Part shown: piece after piece, positions 49,100-62,010 of the stretch
Layout of the letters: each line of letters opens with the position of its first letter
How positions within the stretch are numbered: the stretch's first letter is position 1
Assembly: GCF_000247695.1 (NCBI RefSeq)
Contig: NW_004624734.1
Location: forward strand, 7,697,971-7,761,970
Direction of reading: 5' to 3'
DNA: 64,000 nt
From: Heterocephalus glaber
Lineage: Eukaryota > Chordata > Mammalia > Rodentia > Bathyergidae
The notes under the pieces: generated by a model
What the model was told of the DNA's origin: nothing
The model's input: the letters and a program-made list of their open reading frames with translations, nothing else
Databases searched by the model: none
Made by a program: the position numbers and the translations under genes

Positions 49100-50374
49100 C
49101 CACCAGCAGATACCACCACTTCCTGTGCAAAAGCTTTGGCTTTCGTAAGCCTGCCACAGGTGCATAAAGCCGGCCTAGGGCTGCCCCATTTCACAGGTAA
49201 GGAGCCTGAGGCCGGGGCGCTTAAGTACCATGGCCACCCGAAGAACACCAGGATTCACACTCCGGCTGCCTGGGCTCAGGCAGATGGTCCCCTGTATCAC
49301 CTGTGGCCCCTCTAGTTGCGCTGTCACACGTCCCCTGGGGGCACCTCCAGGAGGCGCTCCAGCTCCTGGCTCCCTCTCCCATTCTCAATGCCAGGACACT
49401 CGCTACAGCTTGGGATTCCCCAGGACCAGGGACCTGCTGGCTCTCAGCCAGGGTGACTGCCACCGAGGACCATGTGACAATATCTGGAGACGGATTTAGA
49501 TGGTCACGACTTGCTGACAGCTCTCGGGTATAGGCCAAGGATGTGCCTCAGCATTCTACGGAGATGCGACAGACAAGGTACAGGTAAGAAGAAAGGAGAC
49601 AGGCAAAGCTGTAACTGTACAACTGTACTTTCAAGAAAACCACGGCTTCAAGACACAATCAAAATTATCCAAGGTTATATTGCTTTTCTTCCTTCCAGGA
49701 AACTCACTACAAAAAAATTTTTTTTCCCAAGTGTCTTAAAGATACAAAAAGCCTGTACTGGGCCTCTGCCTGTCACCTGTAACTGAGCCCACATTTTTAA
49801 TTCCCAAATTACAGATTCTCAAACCCCAGAACTCCATTCTCAAGGAAGCAGCACAAAGTGGGCTGCAGATCCCTAACTTCACACACGCAAACCCAAATCA
49901 TCTGCATTCTAGCCCAGTCCACAGTGGGTAACCTAACGACAGTAGGAACACACACCCTCGATGTCTTGAGGACATCAGGAAACACACAAATGCTTCCAGC
50001 CCCAGGCCATAAAGTGCCTCTCTCAAGGGCCCGAACTCTGTCCTGAGTGTGTACAACCTTAACTCTAATAAACCTTTCTCTGCCTCTCCCTGGCAGTCCT
50101 GAAATGCTTTTCTGTAATAAGAAGAGCCTGCTCCATGGATGGGGCGGGTGAGGTCCTCATCTTCTCACTGGGGAGATCTCAGACTCCACCCTAAAGGCTC
50201 AGGACAATCTTTCATAACCCAGAATTGTCTGACCCAGAATGGCCCCAGGGCTGAGGGTGAAGAACTTCCAGGGGACTCAGGGGATGACCTCACACTGCAA
50301 AGTCATCCCCCAGTTTGGACAGCCTCCGATGGGACACAAAGAAGTTTCAGTGGACTGGAGGGCTCTGCCAACAA

Positions 50375-50480
50375 TCCTGAGTGGCCTGAGATGAGACTAG
50401 TTTGCTCTCAGGGCCTCAGTTTCCTCATCTGTACAAGGAGGTACACAGACCTCCTTTATGGAGTTGGGAGGATTGAATTT
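50375..50480 (+). mobile_element. MIR SINE fragment
   Basis: GGGCCTCAGTTTCCTCATCT followed by GTACAAGGAGG and GGGAGGATTGAA resembles the MIR 3' half. Confidence 0.55.
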
Positions 50481-50859
50481 TCAGAGCTGGCCTTACCAAG
50501 CCACCTTGGGGTTTAGCGTGCCACAGAGAACGGGTGCTGGTCACGGTTATTCTTCAGGGCATCAGGCAGTAGGGAGGGTGCTCAGGCAGGTGACAGAGAA
50601 AGAGGGAAAAGGACAGTTATGGGGCCTGCAAGGGGCAAAGCATTCAAAGACCTTAGCTGAGGCTGGGCACGTGCCATGGGCTTCATAAATGTCACAGTTG
50701 CTAATCCTGTTCATTTTCGACAAATCACTCAACTTTCCTGAGCCAGACTGTGTTTTCTGTAAAACGAAGACAAGGTTTCCCTCCTTGGGCTGCAGAGCAA
50801 TGCTGAAGCCTGTGTGCTGGGGGCATAGAAGGTGCTCAGTGTGACAGCTAAGCTCAGTT

Positions 50860-51176
50860 GTCTTCTTGTTGGCTCCAGAGCTGCCCAGGAGATTAGGAAA
50901 GCACACTTCTGGGTGTGTCTGAGTGGGCCACAGAGGTGGGACCTTGGAGTCTTTGTCTGGTCCCTGGCCTCTTCTCTGCCCGTCCCCCTGCCCTGCTTCC
51001 TGGCCACCATGAGGTGAGCAGCTATGCTCCACCATGCCCTTCCTTCCACCATGCTGTTCCTGCTTTGGAGCCAGGTGACCATGGACTGGAGTACCTGAAT
51101 CTGGGAGCCAAACAAACCCTCTCCTCCTTCAGTTGTGGTGTTGAGTATTTCATCTAACAACTGGTGAGCTGACAAA
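50860..51176 (+). mobile_element. Diverged MaLR-like LTR fragment
   Basis: It shares with the better copies the segments CTTCCTGGCCACCATGAGG, GGAGCCAGGTGACCATGGAC and AAACAAACCCTCTCCTCCTTC. The 5' end is unclear. It is more diverged than the copies at 18.5 and 39.7 kb. Confidence 0.45.
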
Positions 51177-53340
51177 TGCACTCAGTAAACAGACTCATTC
51201 ACTCCTATAGCTTGCAGCATGTCATAAACACACAGTTGGGTCCTATCGTTGACCGGCCTTTAGCCATCCTCATGAGCCAAACCTCTTTATAGGGTGACGC
51301 GGTAGCTGCAGAGTTTGCTCCTCAAAGCTGGTCAGAGCTTGGGTGGCAGGGAAGGTGAATGCCATCTGGACCCCCGGTGTGTGTGTGGTGGTGGGGGTCA
51401 CTAAGCCGGGACTGGGATAGCAAAGTCATCGGGCAGCGAGGGAGTGGCTGCCCTTTTAGAGGGTCATCGGAGGACAAAGAAGGTGGGGTGTGAGGAGGCT
51501 TTGTTCTTTTCAGCCTTCACTCCTGTTTTGGGCTGGTGAGACCACGATGAGCATCTGCCTCTATGCTCGGGTGTTGCTTCCACAAGGCACGGCACTGCAG
51601 AGAGCCACGTTGGCACGGGGGGCAGCAGAGTCCCGCTGGTGACAGTCACTAGAGGCTCTTCTGATGCCCCCTGGTCCAGGGATCTCTTGCCTAAGTGCCT
51701 CCAGGTAGTTGGGCCTCTACAGCTGCAGCCTCTGCAGCCTTGGACTCAACCAGATCAAAACATTTGGGAAAAAAAATTGCACGTGCTGAATCCATACAGA
51801 CTTTCGTTTCTTATCTGAACAATGCAGTATGACAACAATTTCCATTAAGTATTGGCCGTTATAAGTCATCTAGAAATGGCAGTGTACACAGGAAGTTGTG
51901 TGGGTTCTACACAAATTCTACACCATTTCACACAAGGGGCCTGGCACCCATTCCCGGGACACCGAGCAGTGACTGCATGGGTGACCTCCCGAGACACCTA
52001 CTTGTACTTTCCCACTCTGTTCTGAGCTGACTTTCTCCACTGTCCAGGAACCTCATTCTCCTTCCTGGCCTAACATCTTCCTTTTCCTTTGAGGCTCAGA
52101 CCCCCCTCCCGCTGAGCGTCCTGTCCGGCTCGCTCCAGCTGCTTGGGCTGACTGCCTTCTCCCATCCCACAGACAGTGCGTAAGATGCCAGCTCCCGAGG
52201 TCCCCTGCACTTCAGGAAGAGGCCCTTGCCCTACTCTTGGTGCAGCCGGGCCCACTCATCCAGCGGCTTCGCTCCTCTCCCCATCTTTCAACACCTCCCA
52301 GAAACACAACTTCATTCCATGGCCCCATGCTGGTCCACTTGAGAAATAAAACTCAGAAACAAATTAAATGGCAATTTCTTTTTAAAAAGGAGAGGGGCCA
52401 GGCTTCAGCAATACCAGGCCAAGGTCCTTCGGTTCCGACTCCTGGGGGCTACTTCCCCCCACAGCTCTGGTGGTATTAATGTCAAGGCCTCCATGTGGTT
52501 TTCACCAGCTGCGATTTTGCATTTAATTTCCTTTGTTTTTCCTCCCCAAATGTTTGCTCTGACCCAGGTCCCTTTTATCGAGACTTTGGTAATAAAATGC
52601 AAAACCCTCCTTGGGACCACAGGCCGAGCAGCATGGAACCATGACAGATAAGGGTGTGCAACAGCGGTGGGCTAGCCCTGGGAGAGTCCCTGGCACCCTC
52701 GCTCAGGCTCCTCTGCCACCTTCTCTGTCCCTTTCGGAGACTAGGGCTGTGCCCATGGGCATCGAGGCAAAGAGTGAATATTTTAGCCAGCATAAATTGG
52801 TGGTCTCCCCAGTACAGAGACTCAAATAAAACTGCCAAGCTCATTCAATCTGGGGACTCAGATCCAATTCTCTCACAGGTCCCAGAGGCCACCAATTAAC
52901 ATACCATGTCCTGCCCCACTGCGCCCCCTCAGCTGCTCCAAAACACATAACCCAGGGCTCTAAAGAGCTAGTCCCAATTACACACCAAATTAAGTTTTAA
53001 GCCATACTAGTTTTGCCTGAGAGTGATTCTGTCTAACCTCAGTGCTAAACCTCAGCCCACCTTGATTTATGACAGATGACGCCAGCCAGCCATAAAAACC
53101 TAAGCTGAGGAATAGGGATTTTAACATGGGTCCAAATGGCAGACCAAGGCAACAGGCTCAAACCAGCCAGCCTGCCCTGAGTGGCCAGCTATGACCGAGA
53201 CAGAGATTTAGGCGGTCCTGTAGAAATTGCTCATGTGCTCATCCCGCTAGTGGACAGTGATGACTACACTCCACCATAAACAATAAGACCTGGACCTTGT
53301 CCTCCTGGGATCCCTTTGCCAGGTCTGAAAAGAAAGGATG

Positions 53341-53430
53341 GATGGAGGAAAGGATATATATATATAAAAAAAAAAAGAAATGGAAGGAGGACAGAAGGGA
53401 GGGAGGGAGGGAAGGAAGAAAGGAAAGGAG
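53341..53430. repeat. (TA)n, A-run and GGGA/GGAA-rich tract
   Basis: TATATATATATA, an A-run of about 11, then purine-only GGGAGGGAGGGA and GGAA units. A compound microsatellite. Confidence 0.9.
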
Positions 53431-53522
53431 ATAAGAAGAGTATTCACATTTTATGAGGGCTCAGTTTTTGGCCTCCGACACAAGGATCCTGGGGGGACTA
53501 AACTCTATGCTGAGAACCTCAA

Positions 53523-53681
53523 TTTTTTGCTTGTTCGTTTGTTTTTTGGGAAAGGGTCTTGCTATGCAGTTCAGGCCAACCTTGAACTCAGTATGTAGCC
53601 CAGGCTGGCCTCAAAACTCATGATGGTTCTTCTACTTCAGCCTCCCAACTGTTGGGATTACAGGCATGTGCCACCATGCCC
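53523..53681 (-). mobile_element. B1 SINE with internal duplication
   Basis: GGGAAAGGGTCTTGCTATG ... CCAACCTTGAACTCAGTATG ... GGGATTACAGGCATGTGCC in reverse orientation. Confidence 0.82.
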
Positions 53682-54095
53682 TATGAGAAGAACAAATTGT
53701 GATGATTTTTTTCTCATGCCAATGTTTTTATGAATGTCCTCTGGCTTCTGAGGACAAATGCTACTTCTATAATAATCTTTTCCAAACCATATTCTGCATA
53801 ACACTAGTTCTAAAATGCCTCTCAAAAAAAAAAGAGCCTAGTAAGTTTGGTACTTATGGGATACTCTGTCCCCTCTCATGAACGTTTATCATCAGTATAT
53901 TTAAGGGCCTGATAAGTCCTGTAATAAAGAAATTGATTTAACTTCATGTGAACTAAGTTCATTTGAAGCCAAAGCCCTTTTCTGTTTAAAACAAACCACA
54001 GCATCCTTATAGAATCTTGCCTTGAAAATAGAGATGTTCATTTATCAGGGAGATGTCTCACAGATGATAAATTAGAAAACTATACTTTCTGTGGC

Positions 54096-54460
54096 AGAGC
54101 CTAACTACTATGTGTCTGTCAGATTCTATTTCCTTTTCTTCCTAGGCATGTGGCCATATGACATTTCCCAGCCTCCCTTGTGGCTGGGTGAAGTCACATG
54201 ACTGAGTTCTGGCCAATGGAATGGAGGCACGCCACTTCCTGACGTGGCTCTGTACAGAGCTCCCACACCATCTTCCTGGAGGTGATTCCAAGAGCCAGAG
54301 CAGGGCAGAACCACAGAGGGAAGGAGTCTGGAATCCTAAGTCTCTCCTGGACAAGGGTCACCAGTACAGCTGCCCAAGGAGGAGTGCCACCATTGGACTG
54401 TTGAGTGAGAAGGGAGTTTTCACTGAGGTCAGAGACCTCTGGGCTTGCTGTGGCAGCAGA
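54096..54460 (+). mobile_element. Possible MLT1-like LTR fragment
   Basis: Contains GTGGCCATATGACATTTCCC and the phrase GAGTTCTGGCCAATGGAATG, which are common in old MLT1-type LTRs. Boundaries are approximate and the assignment is tentative. Confidence 0.4.
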
Positions 54461-54934
54461 TCTCACCAAGGCTACAACCTGTCCTGGGTGAGAATTGAGC
54501 CCTTGGGTAAAGAGGAGAGGGGTGAGGGAGGGAGGGAGTGGTGTTTACGAAGCCTGTTAATCCTTGCAACAACCTAGGCAGGCCAGCTATGATGCTTCCT
54601 GTGCCGACAGGGGACACTGAGTCTCAGAGCAGGAAGCCATGCTCCAGCAGGTGGCGGTCTAGGCTCAGCACAAGAGACACCATGCTGGGCTGCTTGAACC
54701 CTTCCAAGCAGGCATCTCAGGACAGGCCTTCCTCAGGAAGCTGTTCTGCTTCGACCGGGTAGGCTGCCGAAGGCAGATCTGGTGGGCTGCCCCTTGTGAA
54801 CAGAGCCTGACAGACCCAATTCTCTGGGCCTCCTGCACTCAGCTATTTTGACAAGAAATCAAACACACATAACCTTGCATGACAACAGCCTTGATTTGCA
54901 TTTTTAAGCACAGCTGTCTTTAAAAAGCCCACAG

Positions 54935-55025
54935 CCAGGCTAGGGATTTAGCTCAGTGGTTCCACTGCCTGCCTGCAAGCTCAAGGTCCCAAGTTCAATC
55001 CCTGGTACCAAAAAAAAAAAAAAAA
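54935..55025 (+). mobile_element. ID SINE with target-site duplication
   Basis: Forward ID CTAGGGATTTAGCTCAGTGG with an A-tail of 17. AAAAAGCCCACAG flanks both sides. Confidence 0.88.
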
Positions 55026-56577
55026 GCCCACAGGCATCCTTCACCCTTCCAGTTTCAGGGTTTTTATGTGCACAAGAAGTCCTACAGGAAGGGACCAATT
55101 GTCCCTGCCTCCCAGGACTGAGGGACAGTGCTAAGGCTGGGGAAGTCCTAGGCAAACCAAGATGTGTCTGTAATCACTAACTGTGTCCAGAAGAGCAGGC
55201 CCCAGGGAGACAGCAAGAAGGGATCCACACGGGAGACAGACAGCGGAAGACAAGGTGCTTACTGTTTGCTTCCAAAGAAAGTGGTGACAGGAACCCTAAA
55301 AGGAATTCCCATTTGCAGTTTCTCCCTGCCAGCAAAAGTGGCACCAGTGTGAATTAAACTCCTGGGCAGGAGAGGCGCAGACTGCCACCTGTGACAGAGA
55401 AAGGCAAGAGGAGTGACACTCTCCGGCAGCTGGAGGTGTCATGGAAACTTCTTCTTAGAACAAGAGACACCAGGCTGCCTAACCCGAGCCAGGGCACAGA
55501 GCTGTGCCAATTCGACAACTAAGCAGGGCTCACGCACCCTAGCTCTTTTCTGGAATGAGGTCCCTTCCCTCTTTGTATTCCAGGGACAGACACTAGCTCT
55601 CAGTTCTTCCAGTGCTGCCAACGTGCATGACAACGCCAGGCGGAACTCACAGGCCTGAGCCCTGGGGCCTGGATGGTGATGCTCAAGGATCACTGTGGGG
55701 CCCCCATCTGCACTGCACTGGCCCAAGGGGGCTTCTGAACCTCATCCCTGGCTGGGCAGATCACTATGGCTACATCAGTGTGTCAATCCAAGATCAAGGG
55801 CCCTCACTGGCCTCACCATGGAGGGTCCTCTCCCCAGCCAGTATCCCAGCTCAGGCATGAAGAAGACAAGACTAGCTCCATGAGGAGTGCCACGTGCACA
55901 CAGTAGCCACATGCAGCGCCTGCCTTGGCACTGCGCCCTTGGGGAGAGAAGAAGCACCCTCCATGGGGCACCACTGTGCGTGGAACAATCTGCCTAACTC
56001 CAGACTCTAGCTAGCTGCCCTAGGATGCTAAAGCTGCCATGTATTTCAGGCTCACTGTGCCCCACCCAGGGCAGATGGCATCCTTTGCTCCAACCCAGCA
56101 CCCTAGGAGACAGGTGTTATCGTTGCACTCATCCATGTGGGCAGTACAGGGCACTCCAGAGGCAGATGTGTCAATCACTGGATCCAGGCTGGGCCCTGAG
56201 ATGCTTCCTCTGGAATTCAGAAGGGGACTGATTCTGGCCTCCATCTGGCTGGTCCCTTGCACACAGGGGGCAGTGTGAAGGCCATTTGCTGCCACTTGAG
56301 TTGGAAGCAAAAAGACTGGATGAGAAAGTAAAAGAGACAGAGACACAGAGACGAGGGGTGGGGAGGGAGAGAGGCAGAGGCATGCACAGGAGACCCTGCC
56401 TACTCCACCCCAGTCCCCACAGCCAACCCAGCTTTCTAGCTGAATTTTGCTCTCATGGCTTTCATTGGTTAAAACTAAAAGCAATCTTGCAAATTTCTCC
56501 AACAAGCAAACTGTAAGTAAACAGAGAGGAAGGGAAATAGGCTCAGAGCCACACAGCAATGTACAGCTCTTATTTGG

Positions 56578-56693
56578 TTTTTTTGTGTTGTTTTGTTTTT
56601 TCTTTTGTTTCTGTTTTTCTGGCACTGGGGATCAAACTCAGGACCTTGCGTTTGTGAGGTAGGTGTGGCACCGCTGAGCTAAATCCCCAGCCC
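56578..56693 (-). mobile_element. ID SINE
   Basis: Reverse ID with a long (TTTTG)n tail, CACTGGGGATCAAACTCAGG and GAGCTAAATCCCCAGCCC. Confidence 0.87.
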
Positions 56694-57284
56694 TTGCATG
56701 GGTTATTTAGATGCTGAGTCAAACTGTTTCAAAAACAATAAAATAATTGAATCCTGAAAGTATGAAAGTATAACTAAAATCAATACCTAGAAACATAGAA
56801 AATGCCGAAATATAAAAAATGCTAAGAATTGAGGAATTTAGATTAACCAATGACTGTTTTAAAACAACACCAGAGTCCTTGACCCAAGTGTTTCTGATCC
56901 CCATTTTACAGCTGTGCTGTAAGGAAGGAAGTCAGCGGCCTAGTAAGTGACAACCCCAGCTGGGCCCCGAAGCTCAGGTCCTTAACCATTACGTGGCTCA
57001 GCCTGCTGACCTCACCCTGCCTGGGACACCAGAGCTCAGGCACAGCTCGGCTTGCAGACCTCCCCATAAACCTGGACGAAAACCATTAGCAGAACTATTT
57101 ATTCTAAGGCTTTCCCTGCCCTCTGCTGTGCTGCAGGCCACCTCACGGGTCCCTCCACAGGTGGATGCATGCTTTCAGAGACCAGGTTATTCACAACTTT
57201 GAACATTTTAGTCCGTTTTTGCCCACAACTTCTGCAAGAAAAGAAATCTGTCTTCCAGTCCAAAAGACACTTGTTTTTCATTTT

Positions 57285-57376
57285 TATTTATTTATTTATT
57301 TTGGTACCGGGGATCGAACTCGGGACCTTGCACTTGAGAGGCAAGCGACAGAACCACCGAGCTAGATCCCCAGCCC
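57285..57376 (-). mobile_element. ID SINE
   Basis: (TTTA)n tail, GGTACCGGGGATCGAACTCG and GAGCTAGATCCCCAGCCC in reverse orientation. About 130 bp from the U4 pseudogene. Confidence 0.88.
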
Positions 57377-57377
57377 C

Positions 57378-57494
57378 AGACTTGCTTTTTTTGTTTTTCC
57401 TTCCTTACATTCTTTTATTAGTACATTTTAGGTAGACAATACATTTACATTTATCATCGGGTACTTGTACCAGTACATCCCACACTTGCTTATT
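57378..57494 (-). mobile_element. Possible L1 3'-end fragment
   Basis: Begins with a T-rich run and TTCTTTTATTAGTACATT, then TACATTTACATTTATC and GTACTTGTACCAGTACATCC. This resembles a reverse L1 3' UTR end. The U4 retropseudogene is inserted at its right boundary. A similar stretch (TTATTAGAACATGCTTGAG ... GTACATGTACATATAGGG) lies at 44690-44790. Confidence 0.3.
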
Positions 57495-57507
57495 AAAAGC
57501 TTGCCTA

Positions 57508-57571
57508 AGCTTTACGCAGTGGCAGTATCGTAGCCAATGAGGTTTATCCGAGGCGCGATTATTGCTAATTG
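57508..57571 (+). pseudogene. Truncated U4 snRNA retropseudogene
   Basis: The first 64 nt match U4 snRNA from its 5' end (AGCTTT-CGCAGTGGCAG onward), with a single visible change (G to A at U4 position 7). The match stops after the sequence ending GCTAATTG; the next four A residues are shared with the flank. The rest of U4, including its Sm site and 3' hairpin, is absent. A 12-bp direct repeat AAAAGCTTGCCT lies at 57495-57506 and 57572-57583. The site reads TATT/AAAA, close to the L1 endonuclease target. One extra A sits between the left repeat and U4 nt 1. There is no poly(A) tail. Confidence 0.92.
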
Positions 57572-58229
57572 AAAAGCTTGCCTGCATATTTCATTGACTG
57601 TGCATATATTTGATAGAAACATTAAATTTTATCACAAAAAAGTTGCTATGCACTGTGCATGCTATAATGTTTTTTTGTTCTCAATACCATCCATGGGAAA
57701 ATGTTTCCATATTAATATGTGACAAAGGAATCGTCTCTATAAAATTAAAATGCCTACAACAGAAAAAAGTTGGAAAATACAACAGAAAGAAAAAAGCCAC
57801 ATGGATTAAATTATAGTAAGACAACTTATTCCTTTCCATCCTTCCTTTTGCGTGCTTTTGTTTTTGCTTGCTTTCCTGACATATTTTGACCATGCTGCAC
57901 ATGCAATGCAGTACTCCGTGTAGTGGGCTCCACTGGTTCCCGTCCTGAAAGGCAGATGTAGCGGCTGTCAGCAGTTACCTCCCTGCTTCTCCACTGCTGC
58001 GCTTGGCTCTGCTGGGACTTGTCTTTGAGGTCAAAGTACAAGAAAGTGCTCCCTGGCTTTCTGGCTCAGATCAGGACACAAGACTAAGGCACCAGACACA
58101 GCCCCTCTTAGAGGGAACACCGGCACAGTCTCTTCTGAAGGACAGAGTGAGACTTCTGTGCTTTCCTGCCCTAGCAGGGAGGTGGGTCAGATACGAGTAC
58201 AGGAATGTTGGTAGGGTGCTGGGCAGCTA

Positions 58230-58651
58230 ATGGGGTGGACTGTGGCACACTACTGGTTGCCTCCTCAATATCTACTTCTCCCTAATAAATCCCAATTTGG
58301 GGTCAGCGATCTTCCTAGTGTAAACATGAACATTCCCCAGCCTCCTTTGCAGTTAAGGGTAGACAAGGGCCAATGAGGCAGAAACAGAAATGAAAGGGTA
58401 GGGCTTCCCATAGTGCTCTTTACAAGGGTGCAGAGAACGCTGGTGTGTGTCTCAGCTCCTTTAACCCTCTGCCTTCCTCAAATGGAGTTGTGAGGCTGGA
58501 AAACACAGCAGCTGCTGCTGAGGATGAGGACTAAAGAGAAGGCGCTGGTTCCTCCATGGGCCTACTGGGCTCCAGAAATGGAGCCTGCCAACTTGGGCCT
58601 TCTATTTTATGCTGGTTACTTAGAGCTGAACACAGTCCTAACTAACACAAC
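58230..58651 (+). mobile_element. MLT1-like LTR relic
   Basis: The 3' part reads TTCTATTTTATGCTGGTTAC and then CTGAACACAGTCCTAACTAA, closely resembling the MLT1 3' end. The 5' part has CCCCAGCCTCCTTTGCAGTT and GGCCAATGAGGCAG. No internal region is seen. Confidence 0.5.
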
Positions 58652-59879
58652 AGACACCCTCTTGTTACTAAAGACCCATCATTTGTGACAACGAACAGAA
58701 CATTAACCTACCTTATCCCTATTGCTGTATATTTAGTCTAGGTTTAATTGTTTCTCTAGTAACAAGTATTTTTATACATAAACACCCAGGGGCCCTTGCA
58801 TTTCTGCAGCACTTTACAATCTGCAAAATTCTTTCACCTGCACTCACTCAGGAAGCCAGAGGAAAGACTCAAGACAGGATGGCTCAGCAGGCCAAATGTG
58901 GGCACCAGGCTGCCTGTCCAGTCTTCTCTCCTTTATGTCCTCCATAACATCTCAGTTCTGTCACAAAGCCATGCAACTTCAGTAAATACTGGCTTCAGGG
59001 TTGAAAGGCAGAAACAACTGCATATCCTGGAGAGCCTGGAGTGTCCTCCAGGTTCTAAGCCTCTGCAGATTAAATGCATTGGAGGTCACCCTGTTAAACC
59101 AGGAAGCCTGTCTCTAACCTTGGGGTGCAAAGAATGAATGAATGCAGGAGATTAAGGCAAACAAAGAGCTCGTAAATATGGATATTGCTTGGGGTCTGGA
59201 GAAATGTGGAGGGATTGACAAAAATCTCAGGATGTTGAGCCCAGTGTTTGTGTGTGGAGGGTGAGCAGGAGCGGGTGGAATGCATCGCACCCATAAAGGT
59301 GGCAATGACCCAGAGATCTTGAAAAGGCATTAGGAGGGGGCTGGTCCTTAATGACAGAACAGGAAATCTGTTCCAGGGACCATGGGGAGCAGACGTCACC
59401 TCCTCTAACCTCGAGATTTCCTGAGTGCACTTGTTATTTCCCATGGGATGAGGCTCATGCATTTGGCGTCTGCACTTGATGATCTCATATGTGTATGGGA
59501 GGAGTGAAAGCCAAAGATCATCTTCGCAGTTCTTCCACGGTGACGGTGAAACTCCTGTCTGCCATCTTGCATTTTGAAAGGCTCTGCATTTGATATTTGT
59601 TTTGTGTACGGGGTCAAATTGTTCTGGCTGTGAAGTGGATCCCATATTCTCACCAGCCAACCAGTATTACTACAGCCAATAAAACCAGAGTTGTAGTAGA
59701 AGGGACTTGTCTCCTAGCCAACAGGTATTTGCGCTCTTTAAAACACGTTTCCCTGCTTGTCCGATTCTGAGTGTCTTCAATTTTAGAAGCAGAACTCATT
59801 TACTGTAGAATGGGGAGGACCTGGCATCCAATCCCAGAGGTCATCTAGGACTCTTAGGGGTGAAAACTAGGAACTTGTA

Positions 59880-60010
59880 TTTATTAAGATCTGTGCGCTG
59901 TGCTGGGTACTTGTAAGATGGGTATTATCTCTATTTCACAGAGGAGGAAACTGAGGCTCACAGAGACAGGAAACTGGGTGCTCATGACCACACAGGGAAA
60001 AGGAGATACT
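59880..60010 (-). mobile_element. MIR SINE fragment
   Basis: Reverse MIR: TATTATCTCTATTTCACAGA, GGAAACTGAGGCTCACAGAG. Confidence 0.6.
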
Positions 60011-61800
60011 TTCAAGTGTTGTAGCACATCAGCTGTCCCCAGAGAAGCAGAGTCGCACAGGTCTGTCAATGTCCCTGTCCCTCCCCACTGTGCAGTCATG
60101 TCTTTCCTAAGGAGCCACCAGGACCTTTGGGGATCTGGCCGTCTTCTGAGGTACATTCCTTCCCTTCAGCTCATTCTCACAGCTGCAGGCCCGGGTTCTA
60201 AATGCAGGTTTCGGGCCAGACCCAGGCCTTTGCCATTTTCAAGCCAAGAGGAATTTTCTGCCCTGAGCCCCTGCAGAGGAGGATTAGCGATGCAAAGCCT
60301 GACTTGATTGAAAAATAACTTCCCTCCAGGCTGCGCTCTGGCTTTGCGCCTCTTTCTCCAGCCCTCCCTGATTCTCGCCCCAGGACCTGAGTCTTCAGGG
60401 TGGTCCTTCCTTCTCCAAGGGGCCGGATATTACCAAAGGCACACCAGGGTGCTGAGCAGCCATCTGAAGGAGGGCAGCACTAATTAATGTTTTGAAAACT
60501 TGAAAACCGAAGCAGCCCAGGGTGAGGAAGGGGTCAGGTGCAGGCGTTCTGTATGGAGTCTGGTGATCTGGCCAGCACTGCAGGCTAGCTCCCTGATGGT
60601 GGGCGAGCCTGCAAAGTAGGGACAATGACAATCCACAGCATCATGGGGGCCACGAGGATGAAACGAGAGCGAGTGTGGACAGTGTTAGAAGTGGCGCTCA
60701 GCAGCATACGGGAGTGGACAACCCCAGCCCCTCACCTGACAGTCCCCTGCCCAGTCGTCAAAGCAAGGAAGTTGGACTGGCTATGGAGGGGTCCAGGCTT
60801 TGCCCCTGGCTTCCAGGAGGCAATCTGTGCCGTGCCTGGTAAGAGATGTCTCTGACCACTCAATCTCAGTGGGGGGCTGGCCGCACCTGACAGTCTTGGG
60901 GCTGGCCAGACCAGAAGGACCAACCACGTGACCCAGGGAAGAGGCCTTGAATCTTGGGGGACTATATGGGACCTGAGACAGAGCGCAGCCACATGGACCA
61001 TCAATGGATCAGTAATGCTCAGTAATGAAGCCCCAGTGGAACCCGAGAGCTTCCTGCGTCAGTGGTGCAGCAAGGTGAAGCGTCCAGATTCCATGGGGAA
61101 GTGACAGCGGAAGTGTTCTCCTCCAGATCCTGCCCATTTCTGCCCTAGGTATCTCTTGCTCTGGCTGATCTCAATTGTAGCTTTTCCCTGTGATGGGCTC
61201 TGAGTGTCAGAGCTTTTAGCACTTCTAGGAGCTCTCTAAATTACTGAACACAAGGGTGATTCTAGGAACCCGGTGAGCTTGCTGTTGGTGTCAGATGAGG
61301 CTGGTCTGTGTGGAGATTGTGCCTCAGCCTGGGCAGCCAGCTGACTCTGGACAGATCGCCGATACAAAGCCTTCCACACTCCATGCCCACGGTGACCCCA
61401 CCCACGCAAACTGCAAAGACAAGGAGATAGGGGAAGGGACTTTACGCCTGCACAAAGTGAGTGCTTTCCAGGCAGGACCTCAGGGATGCCTCAGTTTACC
61501 ACATAATGCTTACCTCTCCAGGTTCTGACCTGCCCTGAATGGCCGAAAGGAAGCAAGAACACAGGATTCAACTCCAAGGCCCAGACACTTTGAGGAGAGT
61601 CTTCATTACTTCCTGGGTGCTGAGGTCAGCTTGGGATGAGAAAGTTCCTTCTGGAAGGAGCTCTTTTGCACACAGGAAAGGCCATTTTATATATTTTAGT
61701 CATCACAATTCCAAATGTGGATCAAGGCTCACTGATGTGCAGAAGATCTAGGATGATCTCACTTAACACTGCCTGTCACACTGTAAGAATGTGCTAGAAG

Positions 61801-61976
61801 CAGGGCTAGTGCTAGACGCCTATAATCTCAACACTCTGGGAAGCTGAGGCAGGAGGATCACAAGTTCCACCCCATCTTGGGCAAAGTAGTGAGATCCTGT
61901 CTCAAAATTTTTAAAAAGGAGCTGGGGCAGTAGCTCCGTGCAAAGTTCTTGGGTTCAAACCTCTCTCCCCAAAAAG
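61801..61976 (+). mobile_element. B1-dID dimeric SINE
   Basis: Forward B1-like part (GCCTATAATCTCAACACTCT ... GATCCTGTCTCAAAA) followed by an ID-like part GGAGCTGGGGCAGTAGCTC. The 3' part is diverged. Confidence 0.65.
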
Positions 61977-62010
61977 AATGTTTTGGGATGCTCATTATCA
62001 CACCTTTCAG

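Noticed and set aside
57508..57571. Functional U4 snRNA gene
   Set aside because: Lacks the 3' half of U4 and the Sm site, has no snRNA promoter elements that I can see, and is flanked by a target-site duplication.
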